A stretch of 64,000 nt of DNA, from the NCBI RefSeq assembly GCF_014648175.1, contig NZ_BMQP01000005.1:1-64000 (forward strand), read 5' to 3'. Both the position numbers and the translations under genes were made by a program. Positions 42,939 to 51,461 of the stretch are shown in pieces (position 1 is the stretch's first letter; each line of letters starts with the position of its first letter). Origin of the DNA: Planobispora rosea (GTDB lineage Bacteria > Actinomycetota > Actinomycetes > Streptosporangiales > Streptosporangiaceae). The notes under the pieces are model-generated. The model ran no database searches. It saw only the letters and a list, made by a program, of their open reading frames with translations, and had not been told where the DNA came from.

Positions 42939-44093
42939 TTATGGCACCGAAGCCTTTTCGCCCAGGCTGTGCGGCGTCGCGAGGATCCGTTCCGGGGACG
43001 GCACCGGCTCCGAGGTGCGGCGGCGCCGCCTGGCCTTGACGAAATCCTGGACCGGCCGTTCGGCCAGCCGGTAGACCAGATAGGAGAAGACCGTTACCGC
43101 CAGGACGGTGACCACGGCGGTCAGCCAGGGGGGCAGCGTGTCGCGGAGCGCGGGGATGATGAGTACGGCCCCCGCCGTGTGGAACAGGTAGAGGGGGTAG
43201 GTGACGGCGCCCAGGACGACCAGGCCGCGCCAGCGCAGCCGGCCGAGCCAGCCCAGGGCGACCAGGGCCATGAGCGCGTAGAAGGCCACCACGGTGGCGA
43301 CGACGGCCCAGTCGGGGACGGGCATGGCGGCGTAGCCGACCAGCTCCACCCGGCCGGCCACCCGGTCCAGGGCCGCGTTGACCGCGAGCCCCGCGCTGAT
43401 CCCGGCCACGCACCACAGGACCAGCCGGGGACCGTACCTGGTCATCAGATAGAAGGCCATGCCGCCGACGAAGTAGGCCGCGTACCTGGGCATGATCAGC
43501 AGTTCGACCCAGTAGTCGTCGCTGCCCGCGAAGAACCCCGCCGCCAGCAGCCAGACGCCCATGAAGACCAGGCAGCGGCCGAGCGTCGCCCCGAAGATCA
43601 CCAGGATGGAGATCAGCAGGTAGAAGCGGAGCTCGACCCAGAGCGACCAGTAGACGCCGTTGGCGTCGTGGACGCCGAACAGGCGCTGGAGCATGGTCAG
43701 GTTGACCGCGTAGCCGCCGGAGTCGAGCCTGGGGTCCAGGGCGGTGGCCGAGGTGAGGCCGTACAGGGCCGCGGTGACGCCGACACTGACCCAGTAGGCC
43801 GGGTAGAGCCGGACCACGCGGGAGAGCGCGAAGGCGCCCAGGCCCCGCCCCCAGATGCTCATCAGGATGACGAATCCGCTGATCATGAAGAACAGCTCGA
43901 CGCCGAGGATGCCGAGACCGGAGATCGTGGAGATCGCCGGGAACAGCTCGGCGGGGGTCTCGCCCCACACCGAGCGGAAGGCGATGAAGTAGTGGAAGGC
44001 GAGTACCGCCACGGCGGCGACGAAACGCAGGAGATCCAGCTCGGCGAGGCGGCCGCCGTTCCCCGCCGCACCGCGAGACCCCGTGCCGGTCAA
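42939..44093 (-). CDS. Acyltransferase family 3 membrane protein
   Basis: A 384-residue membrane protein with about ten helices. LDLLRFVAAVAVLAFHYFI near the N-terminus holds the family's catalytic histidine, and SRVVRLYPAYW the conserved arginines. Family members O-acylate sugars, lipids or antibiotics. The substrate is unknown. TTG at 44093 is the only plausible start, and no strong Shine-Dalgarno site is seen. Its position between dop and mpa is unusual; nothing in its sequence suggests a link to pupylation. Confidence 0.85.
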   Translation of the reverse strand: MTGTGSRGAAGNGGRLAELDLLRFVAAVAVLAFHYFIAFRSVWGETPAELFPAISTISGLGILGVELFFMISGFVILMSIWGRGLGAFALSRVVRLYPAYWVSVGVTAALYGLTSATALDPRLDSGGYAVNLTMLQRLFGVHDANGVYWSLWVELRFYLLISILVIFGATLGRCLVFMGVWLLAAGFFAGSDDYWVELLIMPRYAAYFVGGMAFYLMTRYGPRLVLWCVAGISAGLAVNAALDRVAGRVELVGYAAMPVPDWAVVATVVAFYALMALVALGWLGRLRWRGLVVLGAVTYPLYLFHTAGAVLIIPALRDTLPPWLTAVVTVLAVTVFSYLVYRLAERPVQDFVKARRRRRTSEPVPSPERILATPHSLGEKASVP

Positions 44094-44197
44094 CGGACGA
44101 CCGCACCGAAATGTTCACGCACGTCCCTTTGACGGCGGACCGATCACCTGGGTTCCATGGGACGGCGTTCGACTTCTGTGACAGGCGGGAGGACATC

Positions 44198-44273
44198 GGC
44201 CCGGTCCGGGCCGCCGGACCGGGCCCGGACACGCGGGCGGCGCGGCCCCCTCCTGGGAGCCGCGCCGTCCGGG
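44198..44273 (-). terminator. Double hairpin after mpa
   Basis: Two adjacent structures: GGCCCGGTCCGG (44198-44209) pairs perfectly with 44214-44225, and CCCGGAC...GGCGCGGC (44224-44246) pairs with GCCGCGCC/GTCCGGG (44259-44273). They start 4 bases beyond the mpa stop. Confidence 0.6.
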
Positions 44274-44277
44274 CGTG

Positions 44278-46041
44278 CTAGAGGTACTGGCCGGTGTTGG
44301 CCACCGTGTCGATGGAACGGCCGGCCTCGGCGCCCTGCTTCCCGGAGACCAGGGTGCGGATGTAGACGATCCGCTCGCCCTTCTTTCCGGAGATGCGGGC
44401 CCAGTCGTCGGGGTTGGTGGTGTTGGGCAGGTCCTCGTTCTCGGAGAACTCGTCCACGCAGGCGGTCAGCAGGTGGTTGATCCGCAGACCCTTCTGCCCG
44501 GTCTCGAGGAACTGCTTGATCGCCATCTTCTTGCCGCGGTCCACGATGTTCTGGATCATCGCGCCGGAGTTGAAGTCCTTGAAGTACAGGACCTCCTTGT
44601 CACCGTTGGCGTAGGTGACCTCCAGGAAGCGGTTCTCCTCGCTCTCGGTGTACATCCGCTCGACGACCCGCTGGATCATGCCCGCGATGGTGCCCTCCCG
44701 GCTGCCGCCGTTCTCGGCGATGTCGTCGGGGTGGAGCGGGAGCTCGGGGATGAGGTACTTCGAGAAGATGTCCTTGGCCGCCTCGGCGTCCGGCCGCTCA
44801 ATCTTGATCTTGACGTCCAGGCGGCCGGGCCGCAGGATCGCCGGGTCGATCATGTCCTCGCGGTTGGAGGCGCCGATCACGATGACGTTCTCCAGGCCCT
44901 CGACACCGTCGATCTCGGACAGGAGCTGGGGGACGATCGTGTTCTCGACGTCGGAGGAGACGCCCGAGCCGCGGGTCCGGAAGATCGAGTCCATCTCGTC
45001 GAAGAACACGATCACCGGGGTGCCCTCGGAGGCCTTCTCGCGAGCCCGCTGGAAGACCAGGCGGATGTGCCGCTCGGTCTCACCGACGTACTTGTTGAGA
45101 AGCTCGGGACCCTTGATGTTGAGGAAGAAGCTCTTGCCCGATTGGCCGGTCTTCTCCGCGACCTGCTTGGCCAGGGAGTTGGCGACCGCCTTGGCGATGA
45201 GCGTCTTGCCGCAGCCGGGCGGGCCGTACAGCAGCACGCCCTTGGGCGGGCGGAGCTTGTGCTCGCGGAAGAGGTCGGCGTGCAGGTAGGGAAGCTCGAT
45301 CGCGTCCCTGATCTGCTCGATCTGCCGCATGAGCCCGCCGATCTCCTCGTAGGAGATGTCGGGCACCTCCTCCAGGACGAGCTCCTCCACCTCGGACTTG
45401 GGGATGCGCTCGTAGACGTAGCCCGAACGCGGCTCCAGCAGCAGCGAGTCGCCGGCCCGGATCGGCTGGTCGAGCAGCGACTCGGCGAGCTTCACCACCC
45501 GCTCCTCGTCCGCGTGCGAGATCACCAGCGCCCGCCTGCCGTCCTCGAGGAGCTCCTTGAGCATCACGATCTCGCCGACGTCCTCGAAGCCGAGGGCCTC
45601 GACGACGTTGAGCGCCTCGTTGAGCATCACTTCCTGGCCGCGCTTGAGCGCCTCGACGTCCACCGCCGGGCTGACGTTCACGCGGAGCTTGCGGCCGCCG
45701 GTGAAGATCTCCACCGTGCCGTCTTCTCTGGCCTCCAGGAAGATGCCGAACCCGGACGGCGGCTGCGCCAGCCGGTCGACTTCTTCCTTGAGGGCGACAA
45801 TCTGATCCCGGGCTTCCTTGAGGGTCGCCACCAGGCGTTCGTTCTGCGCGGTGACGGCCGCCAGATTCGCCTGCACCTCATGGAGACGCTCTTCAAGGAC
45901 CCTGGCCTGCCGGGGAGACTCCGTCAATTTCCGCCGTAGCGCGGTGATCTCCTCCTGCAGGAAGGAGACCTGTGTTGTGAGGTCAGCGACCTCCCGTTCG
46001 CGCTGCGCGGCTCGAGCCTCAGCGTCGTCGCGAGCTGCCAC
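44278..46041 (-). CDS. mpa: Proteasome-associated AAA ATPase Mpa/ARC
   Basis: A 587-residue ATPase that recognises pupylated proteins and threads them into the 20S core. An N-terminal coiled coil (about 5-95) binds Pup, two OB-fold domains follow, then the AAA domain with Walker A GPPGCGKT at 273-280, Walker [11 protein letters not shown] and sensor IGASNRED. The C-terminus GQYL carries the penultimate tyrosine that docks into PrcA. The start is GTG at 46041 behind AAGGAGGTGAC. In many actinobacteria dop follows directly; here an acyltransferase lies between. Confidence 0.96.
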   Translation of the reverse strand: MAARDDAEARAAQREREVADLTTQVSFLQEEITALRRKLTESPRQARVLEERLHEVQANLAAVTAQNERLVATLKEARDQIVALKEEVDRLAQPPSGFGIFLEAREDGTVEIFTGGRKLRVNVSPAVDVEALKRGQEVMLNEALNVVEALGFEDVGEIVMLKELLEDGRRALVISHADEERVVKLAESLLDQPIRAGDSLLLEPRSGYVYERIPKSEVEELVLEEVPDISYEEIGGLMRQIEQIRDAIELPYLHADLFREHKLRPPKGVLLYGPPGCGKTLIAKAVANSLAKQVAEKTGQSGKSFFLNIKGPELLNKYVGETERHIRLVFQRAREKASEGTPVIVFFDEMDSIFRTRGSGVSSDVENTIVPQLLSEIDGVEGLENVIVIGASNREDMIDPAILRPGRLDVKIKIERPDAEAAKDIFSKYLIPELPLHPDDIAENGGSREGTIAGMIQRVVERMYTESEENRFLEVTYANGDKEVLYFKDFNSGAMIQNIVDRGKKMAIKQFLETGQKGLRINHLLTACVDEFSENEDLPNTTNPDDWARISGKKGERIVYIRTLVSGKQGAEAGRSIDTVANTGQYL

Positions 46042-46187
46042 GCCGTCACCTCCTTCCCAGTCGAGACCGACTACTCAAGACCCTACCCATCTGAGAGGTG
46101 TCCGTTACCTGACCGAGCAGTGTTCGTGTGGCTACTCTAAGTGTTCAGTGATTAATCCCTTATGGTGTGTTTAGCAGTGAGAGCAGG

Positions 46188-46202
46188 AGAACACGGTGTT
46201 CT
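46188..46202. promoter_or_regulatory. 15-bp palindrome upstream of mpa
   Basis: AGAACACGGTGTTCT, perfectly symmetric around one base, in the 226-base AT-richer gap between trmI and mpa. It resembles a regulator site, but spacing differs from the GAAC-N4-GTTC of LexA boxes. Confidence 0.45.
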
Positions 46203-46267
46203 GTTCCCGTGTCATACCCCTGAATATGTCGTGACCGAATCGTCATGCAGCAGCTGCCGCCGAACTG

Positions 46268-47152
46268 TTATACGACGGACGCCTGACCGGCGGATGCCGC
46301 AGACTCCTCGCCATACGCCCCCTTCGCCGGACGCCTGCGGCGGGGCGGGGGTGTCACCCCGTCCGCCATGCGCCGGGCGGTGACGAGGAAGCCGGTGTGG
46401 CCGACCATCCGGTGGTCGGGCCGTACGGCGAGCCCTTCGACATGCCAGTCGCGAATCAGGGTCTCCCACGCGTGGGGCTCGGTGAAACTCCCATGCTCGC
46501 GCAAAGTCTCGACCGTGCGGGACAACTGGGTCGTGGTCGCCACGTAACAGCAGATGACCCCGCCCGGGGTCAGCGCCTTGGCGGCGGCGTCCACGCACTC
46601 CCACGGGGCGAGCATGTCGAGGATGATCCGGTCGACGTCGACCTCGTCGAGCGCGTCCACGAAGTCGCCCACCACCAGGCGCCACTGGTCCATCGGACCG
46701 CCGTAGAACTTCTCCACGTTCTTGGTGGCGACCTCGGCGAAGTCCTCGCGGCGCTCGTAGGAGGTGACCTTCCCCTCCGGGCCGACGGCGCGCAGCAGGA
46801 AGCACGTCAGCGCGCCGGAGCCGACGCCGGCCTCCACGACGCGCGCGCCCGGGAAGACGTCCGCCATGGCGACGATCTGCGCCGAGTCCTTCGGGTAGAT
46901 CACCGCCGCGCCGCGCGGCATGGACAACGTGTAGTCGGCCAGCAGGTGCCTGAACGCCAGGTACTGGGTGCCGCCGGAGGAGCGCACGACCGATCCCTCA
47001 GGCCTGCCGATCAGGTCGCTGTGCGGGATGAACCCCTTGTGCGTGTGGAAGACGCCGTCTTCCTTCAGCGTCACCGTGTGGCGCTTGTTCTTGGGGTCGG
47101 TGAGCTGAACCTGATCCCCGGCCTGAAACGGCCCATGCCTGCGAAAACCCAT
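46268..47152 (-). CDS. trmI: tRNA (adenine-58-N1)-methyltransferase TrmI
   Basis: A 294-residue SAM-dependent methyltransferase. The N-terminal small domain (FQAGDQVQLTDPKNKRHTVTL) precedes the Rossmann fold with VVEAGVGSGALTCFLLRAVG (SAM site) and the catalytic block ILDMLAPWECVD. It methylates A58 of tRNA. The ATG at 47152 matches the family start; the longer frame upstream is low-complexity. It lies just upstream of mpa on the same strand, the conserved actinobacterial neighbour. Confidence 0.92.
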   Translation of the reverse strand: MGFRRHGPFQAGDQVQLTDPKNKRHTVTLKEDGVFHTHKGFIPHSDLIGRPEGSVVRSSGGTQYLAFRHLLADYTLSMPRGAAVIYPKDSAQIVAMADVFPGARVVEAGVGSGALTCFLLRAVGPEGKVTSYERREDFAEVATKNVEKFYGGPMDQWRLVVGDFVDALDEVDVDRIILDMLAPWECVDAAAKALTPGGVICCYVATTTQLSRTVETLREHGSFTEPHAWETLIRDWHVEGLAVRPDHRMVGHTGFLVTARRMADGVTPPPRRRRPAKGAYGEESAASAGQASVV

Positions 47153-47234
47153 GCCCGCAAGGGTATCGGCGCGCGGATGCGCCCGGTCCGTTCCGCCGGG
47201 CGGGGACCGCCCGGGACGGGGAAGGGCGGAAGGG

Positions 47235-47278
47235 CCGGGGAAACGGCCGGGAGACGGGCTGGGAGACGGGCCGGGAAA
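47235..47278 (+). repeat. 12-bp G-rich tandem repeats, possible quadruplex
   Basis: About three and a half copies of a unit like CCGGGAGACGGG between the divergent trmI and GNAT genes. Five GGG runs at 47249-47275 with 2-4 base spacers meet the G-quadruplex pattern on the plus strand. Confidence 0.6.
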
Positions 47279-47318
47279 GCGTTCGCCTCCTCCCCCGCCC
47301 GCTTGATACCACTGGGGC

Positions 47319-48437
47319 ATGTTCCCCAGAGAGACCATCCCGGCGGGTCCCGTCGTGCTGCGCGGGCTCACCCCCGGCGATGCCGGCGCGATCGTCCGCG
47401 CCTGCGCCGATCCCGAGATCGTCAGGTTCGTCCCGGCCGTGCCGGTGCCGTACACCCGGGACGACGCGTCCGCCTTCCTGAAGTCCTCCGAGCGGGAGTG
47501 GGAGGCGGGGGGCGCGGTGTTCGCCGTCGCCGACCCGGACACCGGCGCGTGGCTGGGCAACATCGGGCTCAAGCCGCCCGGCCCGCGCGGCGCCGTCGAG
47601 ATCGGTTATCTGATCGCGCCGTGGGCGCGGGGACGCGGAGCGGCCACCGCCGCCACCCGGGCGCTGACCGAGTGGGCCTTCTCGCACGGGACCCACCGGG
47701 TGGACCTGCTGGCCGGTGTGGAGAACCTGGCCAGTCAGCGGGTCGCCCTCGCCGCCGGGTTCACCCGGGAGGGCGTGCGGCGCGGGGACGAACCCCTGCG
47801 CGACGGCTCCCGGGGCGACCTGGTGTCCTTCGCCCGGTTGCGCACCGACTCCGGCGAGCGGATCCGGCCGTACCTGCCGCCGCTGCCCGGCGGGGCGCTG
47901 TCCGACGGCGTGGTACGGCTGACGCCGCTGACCGCCGCGGACGCCGCCGACCGCCTCGCCCTGGAGAGCCTGCCCGACGTCATGGCGCACCACGTCCCGC
48001 CGGGGGCCCCGGACCCGGCCGAGAACGAGGAGTTCTGCCGCGAGGCGGGCATGCTCTGGCTGGCGGGCTCCCGGGCCGAACTGGTGATCCGCGACGCGGC
48101 CGACGGCGCGTTCGCCGGGAGCATCCAGCTCGCCATGGTCATCCCCCCGCTGGGGCAGGCCATGACCGGCTACAGCCTGCGGCCGGAGTTCCGCGGCCGG
48201 GGCCTCGCCACCCGGGCGGTGAACCTCCTGGTGGAGTGGGCCTTCACCAGCACCGCCCTGGCCCGCGTCGTCGCCGGCACCGACCCGGGCAACACCGCCT
48301 CCCACCGGGTGCTGGAGCGGGCGGGCTTCACCCGCGACGCCGTCCTGCACGGGTTCCTGCCCGGTCCCGGGGGCACCCGGCGCGACGACCTCCAGTGGTA
48401 CCGCCTCCGCCCCGGGGGTGGCCAAACCGGATTCTGA
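47319..48437 (+). CDS. Tandem GNAT acetyltransferase (RimJ/RimL-like)
   Basis: A 372-residue protein made of two GNAT domains. The first (1-170) has IGYLIAPWARGRGAATAATRALTEWAF and the second (180-365) has YSLRPEFRGRGLATRAVNLLVEWAF; each is the acetyl-CoA loop followed by the conserved N/E-type turn. Each half resembles RimJ/RimL N-acetyltransferases, so it may acetylate protein N-termini or small amines. The target is unknown. It is divergent from trmI across a G-rich repeat region. Confidence 0.85.
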   Translation: MFPRETIPAGPVVLRGLTPGDAGAIVRACADPEIVRFVPAVPVPYTRDDASAFLKSSEREWEAGGAVFAVADPDTGAWLGNIGLKPPGPRGAVEIGYLIAPWARGRGAATAATRALTEWAFSHGTHRVDLLAGVENLASQRVALAAGFTREGVRRGDEPLRDGSRGDLVSFARLRTDSGERIRPYLPPLPGGALSDGVVRLTPLTAADAADRLALESLPDVMAHHVPPGAPDPAENEEFCREAGMLWLAGSRAELVIRDAADGAFAGSIQLAMVIPPLGQAMTGYSLRPEFRGRGLATRAVNLLVEWAFTSTALARVVAGTDPGNTASHRVLERAGFTRDAVLHGFLPGPGGTRRDDLQWYRLRPGGGQTGF

Positions 48438-48518
48438 GGGTGATACTCCAAATCGCGCCACCCTCCGCCCGATGCCACCCCCCGGCCGGGCGCCCGATTC
48501 GACGGAAAGAGGGACTGG

Positions 48519-49070
48519 ATGAGCATCACCCATCAGATCGGCCTGGGCTCCGGTGCCGCGCTCCGGTGCGGCGTACCGGGAGACTCCCTGGGAAGCCTGA
48601 TCGAGACCTTCGCCGGGCACGATGCCGACGACCTGGTCGCACAGGTCGTCGCCGCGGCGGCGACGGTGTGCTCGACCGGCTACGCCGGGCTGGTGGAGGT
48701 CGATCCGGTGGAGGAGAGCGCCGTCCCGGTCCACGTGCACGCCCCGCCCGGCGACCCGCTGCGGGTACGGCGCTGGCTGCGTGACGGCACGGTGCTCAAG
48801 ACCCTGGCGACCCGCTGCCGCCCCGTCCTCCTCCCCCGGGACTCCGCCCTGGGACATCCCGGCTTCCTGGCCGTCCCGGTGCCGCTGGCCACCATCGGCC
48901 AGGCGTACCTGTGGGTGGCCGGGCGCCTGTTCGACCACCGGGACGAGGACCTGCTGGTGCGCTTCGCCACCGCCGCCGGGCGGGCCCTGGAGGCGGCCCG
49001 CGGGTTCGAGGCCGCCACCCGGATCCTCCGGTCGATCCACGCGTTCAACGCACCCCGCCCCGGGCCGTGA
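48519..49070 (+). CDS. GAF-like domain protein
   Basis: A 183-residue protein with a single GAF-like fold: LVAQVVAAAATVCSTGYAGLV, VPLATIGQAYLWVAGRLFDH and a C-terminal helix RFATAAGRALEAARGFEAA. Such domains bind small ligands or mediate dimers. There is no output domain and no membrane segment. A GGAAAGAGG site precedes the ATG at 48519. A hairpin overlaps its stop. Confidence 0.65.
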   Translation: MSITHQIGLGSGAALRCGVPGDSLGSLIETFAGHDADDLVAQVVAAAATVCSTGYAGLVEVDPVEESAVPVHVHAPPGDPLRVRRWLRDGTVLKTLATRCRPVLLPRDSALGHPGFLAVPVPLATIGQAYLWVAGRLFDHRDEDLLVRFATAAGRALEAARGFEAATRILRSIHAFNAPRPGP

Positions 49071-49080
49071 CGCCCGGGGC
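49057..49080. terminator. Bidirectional hairpin after the GAF-like gene
   Basis: Perfect 9-bp stem GCCCCGGGC and GCCCGGGGC around a 6-base loop overlapping the stop, between two convergent genes. Confidence 0.55.
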
Positions 49081-49139
49081 CCTCTCCCCGGTCGTCCCGC
49101 CCGGGCCCGGTCCGGCGGCCGGCCGTCCGGCGACCGCCG

Positions 49140-50375
49140 CTAGTCGGCCCCGAACTCGGCCCGCAGGCGGGCGAAGGCGGCGTCGGTGCCCTGCAGCGCC
49201 CGGTCGATGTCGTCGTCGGTGTGGGCGGCCGAGATGAACCAGTTGTGCCAGGGGTGGAGGTAGACGCCCTCCTCCAGGCAGGCCGCGGACCAGAACATGC
49301 CCTTCTCCAGGGTGGCGTCGCCCTCGAAGGAGAGCCAGGGGATCTGGACCGGGCCGGTCTGGCTGACCGTGAAGCCGTGGGCGGCGGCCTGCGCGGCGAG
49401 CCCCTGGCGCAGGCGGGTGCCCGCGCGCTCCATGAGGGCGACCCCGTCGATGGCGTGCAGCGTCTCGATGGTGGCCTTCGCCGCCGCCATCGCGGCGGCG
49501 TTGAACCAGAACGAGCCGGTGGAGTAGATCGTCTGAGCCGGGGCGCGCAGGGAGTCCACGCCGGTGACGGCGGCGATCGGGTGGCCGTTGGCCATGGCCT
49601 TGCTGAAGGCGTACAGGTCGGGGCGGACGCCCAGGGTCTCCCAGGAGCCGCCCAGGTCCAGGCGCCAGCCGCCGCGCACGTCGTCGATCACCAGGGCGGC
49701 GCCGATCCGGTCGGCCAGCGCGCGCAGCCCCCGGGCGAACTCGGGCGTGGCGAGCTCCTGGTCCTCGAAGGAGTCGTGCTTGAACGGCGTGACGATGATC
49801 GCCGCGACGTCCGACCCGCCCGGCCCCTCGGCCCCGGCCGCGGCGGCCTCGGCACCGGCCAGGTCGTTGTAGGTGAACTCGATCAGGTCGGCGCGCTCGC
49901 TGGGGGTGGTCCCGGCCAGGCTGGGCGTGCACCAGGGGTCGGCGCCGTGGTAGGAGCCGTGGGCCACCAGGACCTTGGTCCGGCCGGTGGCCGCGCGGGC
50001 GACCATGAGGGCCTGGGTGGTGGCGTCGGTGCCGTTCTTGGAGAACATCACCCAGTCGGCCTGCGGGATGGTCTCGACCATCAGCTCCGCGAGCTCCACG
50101 AAGACGGGGCCGGGGCCGTTGAGGCAGTCGCCGGTGGCGAGCTGGGCCGCGACGGCCTCCTCCACGGCCGGATGGCGGTGGCCGAGGATGATGGGTCCCC
50201 AGGAGCACATGAGGTCGACGTACTCGCGTCCGTCGGCGTCGAACTGACGGCAGCCCTCTCCGCGCGTGAAGAACTGGGGGTAGGCGGGACCGTGCAGGGC
50301 GGCGTTGAGGTGACCGTACATGCCGCCGGGAACGACCTTGGCGGCGCGGTCACGCAGACTCGCATCGATTGACAT
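49140..50375 (-). CDS. Class III aminotransferase (glutamate-1-semialdehyde mutase-like)
   Basis: A 411-residue PLP enzyme. PLP-binding Lys259 lies in LYAFSKAMANGHP, the ring-stacking aspartate in LVIDDVRGGWRLD and the phosphate site in FSKNGTDATTQAL. It resembles HemL but sits in an operon with a PfkB kinase, so it more likely aminates a specific keto compound or sugar than makes haem precursor. The ATG at 50375 is used; an ORF start five codons earlier is possible. It follows the kinase gene by 83 bases. Confidence 0.85.
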   Translation of the reverse strand: MSIDASLRDRAAKVVPGGMYGHLNAALHGPAYPQFFTRGEGCRQFDADGREYVDLMCSWGPIILGHRHPAVEEAVAAQLATGDCLNGPGPVFVELAELMVETIPQADWVMFSKNGTDATTQALMVARAATGRTKVLVAHGSYHGADPWCTPSLAGTTPSERADLIEFTYNDLAGAEAAAAGAEGPGGSDVAAIIVTPFKHDSFEDQELATPEFARGLRALADRIGAALVIDDVRGGWRLDLGGSWETLGVRPDLYAFSKAMANGHPIAAVTGVDSLRAPAQTIYSTGSFWFNAAAMAAAKATIETLHAIDGVALMERAGTRLRQGLAAQAAAHGFTVSQTGPVQIPWLSFEGDATLEKGMFWSAACLEEGVYLHPWHNWFISAAHTDDDIDRALQGTDAAFARLRAEFGAD

Positions 50376-50458
50376 TTCTGGAATTACCACCTTTCGCGCT
50401 TGCCCCGCGACCGGGGCTGGACGCGCATCCGGACAGGAGGGCGGGCAGCGGCCGTTTT

Positions 50459-51367
50459 TCAGAGAAGGGAGCGGTCGAGGCCGTCCAGGCCCGCGTCGGA
50501 GCCGAGCCCTCCGGCGACGCGGGCCGCCACCGCGGTGCCGAGCCGTGCGGCGCCGAGCACGTCCTCGCCCCCGGTCAGACCGGCGATGAACCCGGCGCAG
50601 TAGGCGTCACCGCAGCCGGTCGTGTCGACCACCGGGACGTCGAGGGCGGGCACGCGGGTGCTCCCGGAGGCGGTCGCCACCAGGCTGCCCTCGCCGCCCA
50701 GCGTGACCAGCACGCCCCGCGGCCCCTCGGCCAGCAGTTTGGCCGCCGCCTCCTCGGCCCCCGCCGCCCCGCTCATCATCAGCGCCTGCTCCTCGTTGGG
50801 CAGGAGATAGTCGACATGCGGGAGAAAAGCCCGCGCTCCCTGCATCAGGTCGGGCATGTTGGACAGGAGGTCCATCGTGACGACCGTTCCGCCGGCCCGC
50901 GCCTCGTCCAGGAGGGCGAAGAACCCGGCATCGTGCAGCCCCCAGGTCACGTCCATGCCGCCCAGGTGCAGGACCTCCGCCGCCTTGATCCGGGCGGGGT
51001 CCAGGTCCGCCGGGGACAGGACGAGGTTGGCGCCGGGGACGTGGAAGGAGGGGCGGCCGCCGTCCGGCCTGATCGGCAGGATCGAGGCGGCGGTCTGCTC
51101 GCCGGGCTTGCGGACGATCCCGCCGACGTCCACCCCGTGGCGAGCCATGATCATGAGGAGGAAGTCGCCGAGCTCGTCGTCGCCGGCCGCCCCCGCCGAG
51201 GCGACCTCGACGCCGAGCTTCGCCAGGGCGACCGCGGTCCCGGCCGCCGCGCCCGCGGCGGTGATCCGGATCTGCTCCAGCAGATGGGTGTCCTGTCCGG
51301 CCGGGATCGACTCCACGGGCCGGGCGAGCACGTCCACGATGTGCACCCCCAGGGTGACGACGGTCAT
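50459..51367 (-). CDS. PfkB family carbohydrate kinase
   Basis: A 302-residue ribokinase-type enzyme. The N-terminal glycine pair region (ITAAGAAAGTAVALAKLG) and the C-terminal catalytic motif DTTGCGDAYCAGF are both present. It phosphorylates a sugar, nucleoside or similar alcohol with ATP; the substrate is unknown. The ATG at 51367 has GAGGAGGG upstream and a strong promoter. It is divergent from the TetR gene and forms an operon with the aminotransferase. Confidence 0.88.
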   Translation of the reverse strand: MTVVTLGVHIVDVLARPVESIPAGQDTHLLEQIRITAAGAAAGTAVALAKLGVEVASAGAAGDDELGDFLLMIMARHGVDVGGIVRKPGEQTAASILPIRPDGGRPSFHVPGANLVLSPADLDPARIKAAEVLHLGGMDVTWGLHDAGFFALLDEARAGGTVVTMDLLSNMPDLMQGARAFLPHVDYLLPNEEQALMMSGAAGAEEAAAKLLAEGPRGVLVTLGGEGSLVATASGSTRVPALDVPVVDTTGCGDAYCAGFIAGLTGGEDVLGAARLGTAVAARVAGGLGSDAGLDGLDRSLL

Positions 51368-51403
51368 GGCGAGCCCTCCTCATGTCTTGACGGTCTTGAG
51401 CGG

Positions 51404-51434
51404 ATAATAGACGGGCGTCCGAATACCATGTCAA
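51404..51434 (-). promoter_or_regulatory. Promoter of the pfkB-aminotransferase operon
   Basis: On the minus strand TTGACA (51429-51434), 19 bases, then TATTAT (51404-51409). The spacer holds the dyad GACGGGCGTC (51410-51419), a candidate operator for the divergent TetR regulator. Confidence 0.55.
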
Positions 51435-51461
51435 CGACTGCGCCGAGGAGGAAAGGGAAAC

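Noticed and set aside
41394..44132. A 912-codon plus-strand ORF
   Set aside because: It is antisense to dop and the acyltransferase, both clearly real.
46188..46202. LexA (SOS) box upstream of mpa
   Set aside because: The half-sites GAAC/GTTC are separated by five bases, not the four of the actinobacterial LexA box, so it is listed only as an unassigned palindrome.
47153..47572. N-terminal extension of trmI
   Set aside because: The extra 140 residues are Pro/Gly/Ser-rich, overlap the divergent GNAT gene and have no match in the family; ATG 47152 gives the normal TrmI start.
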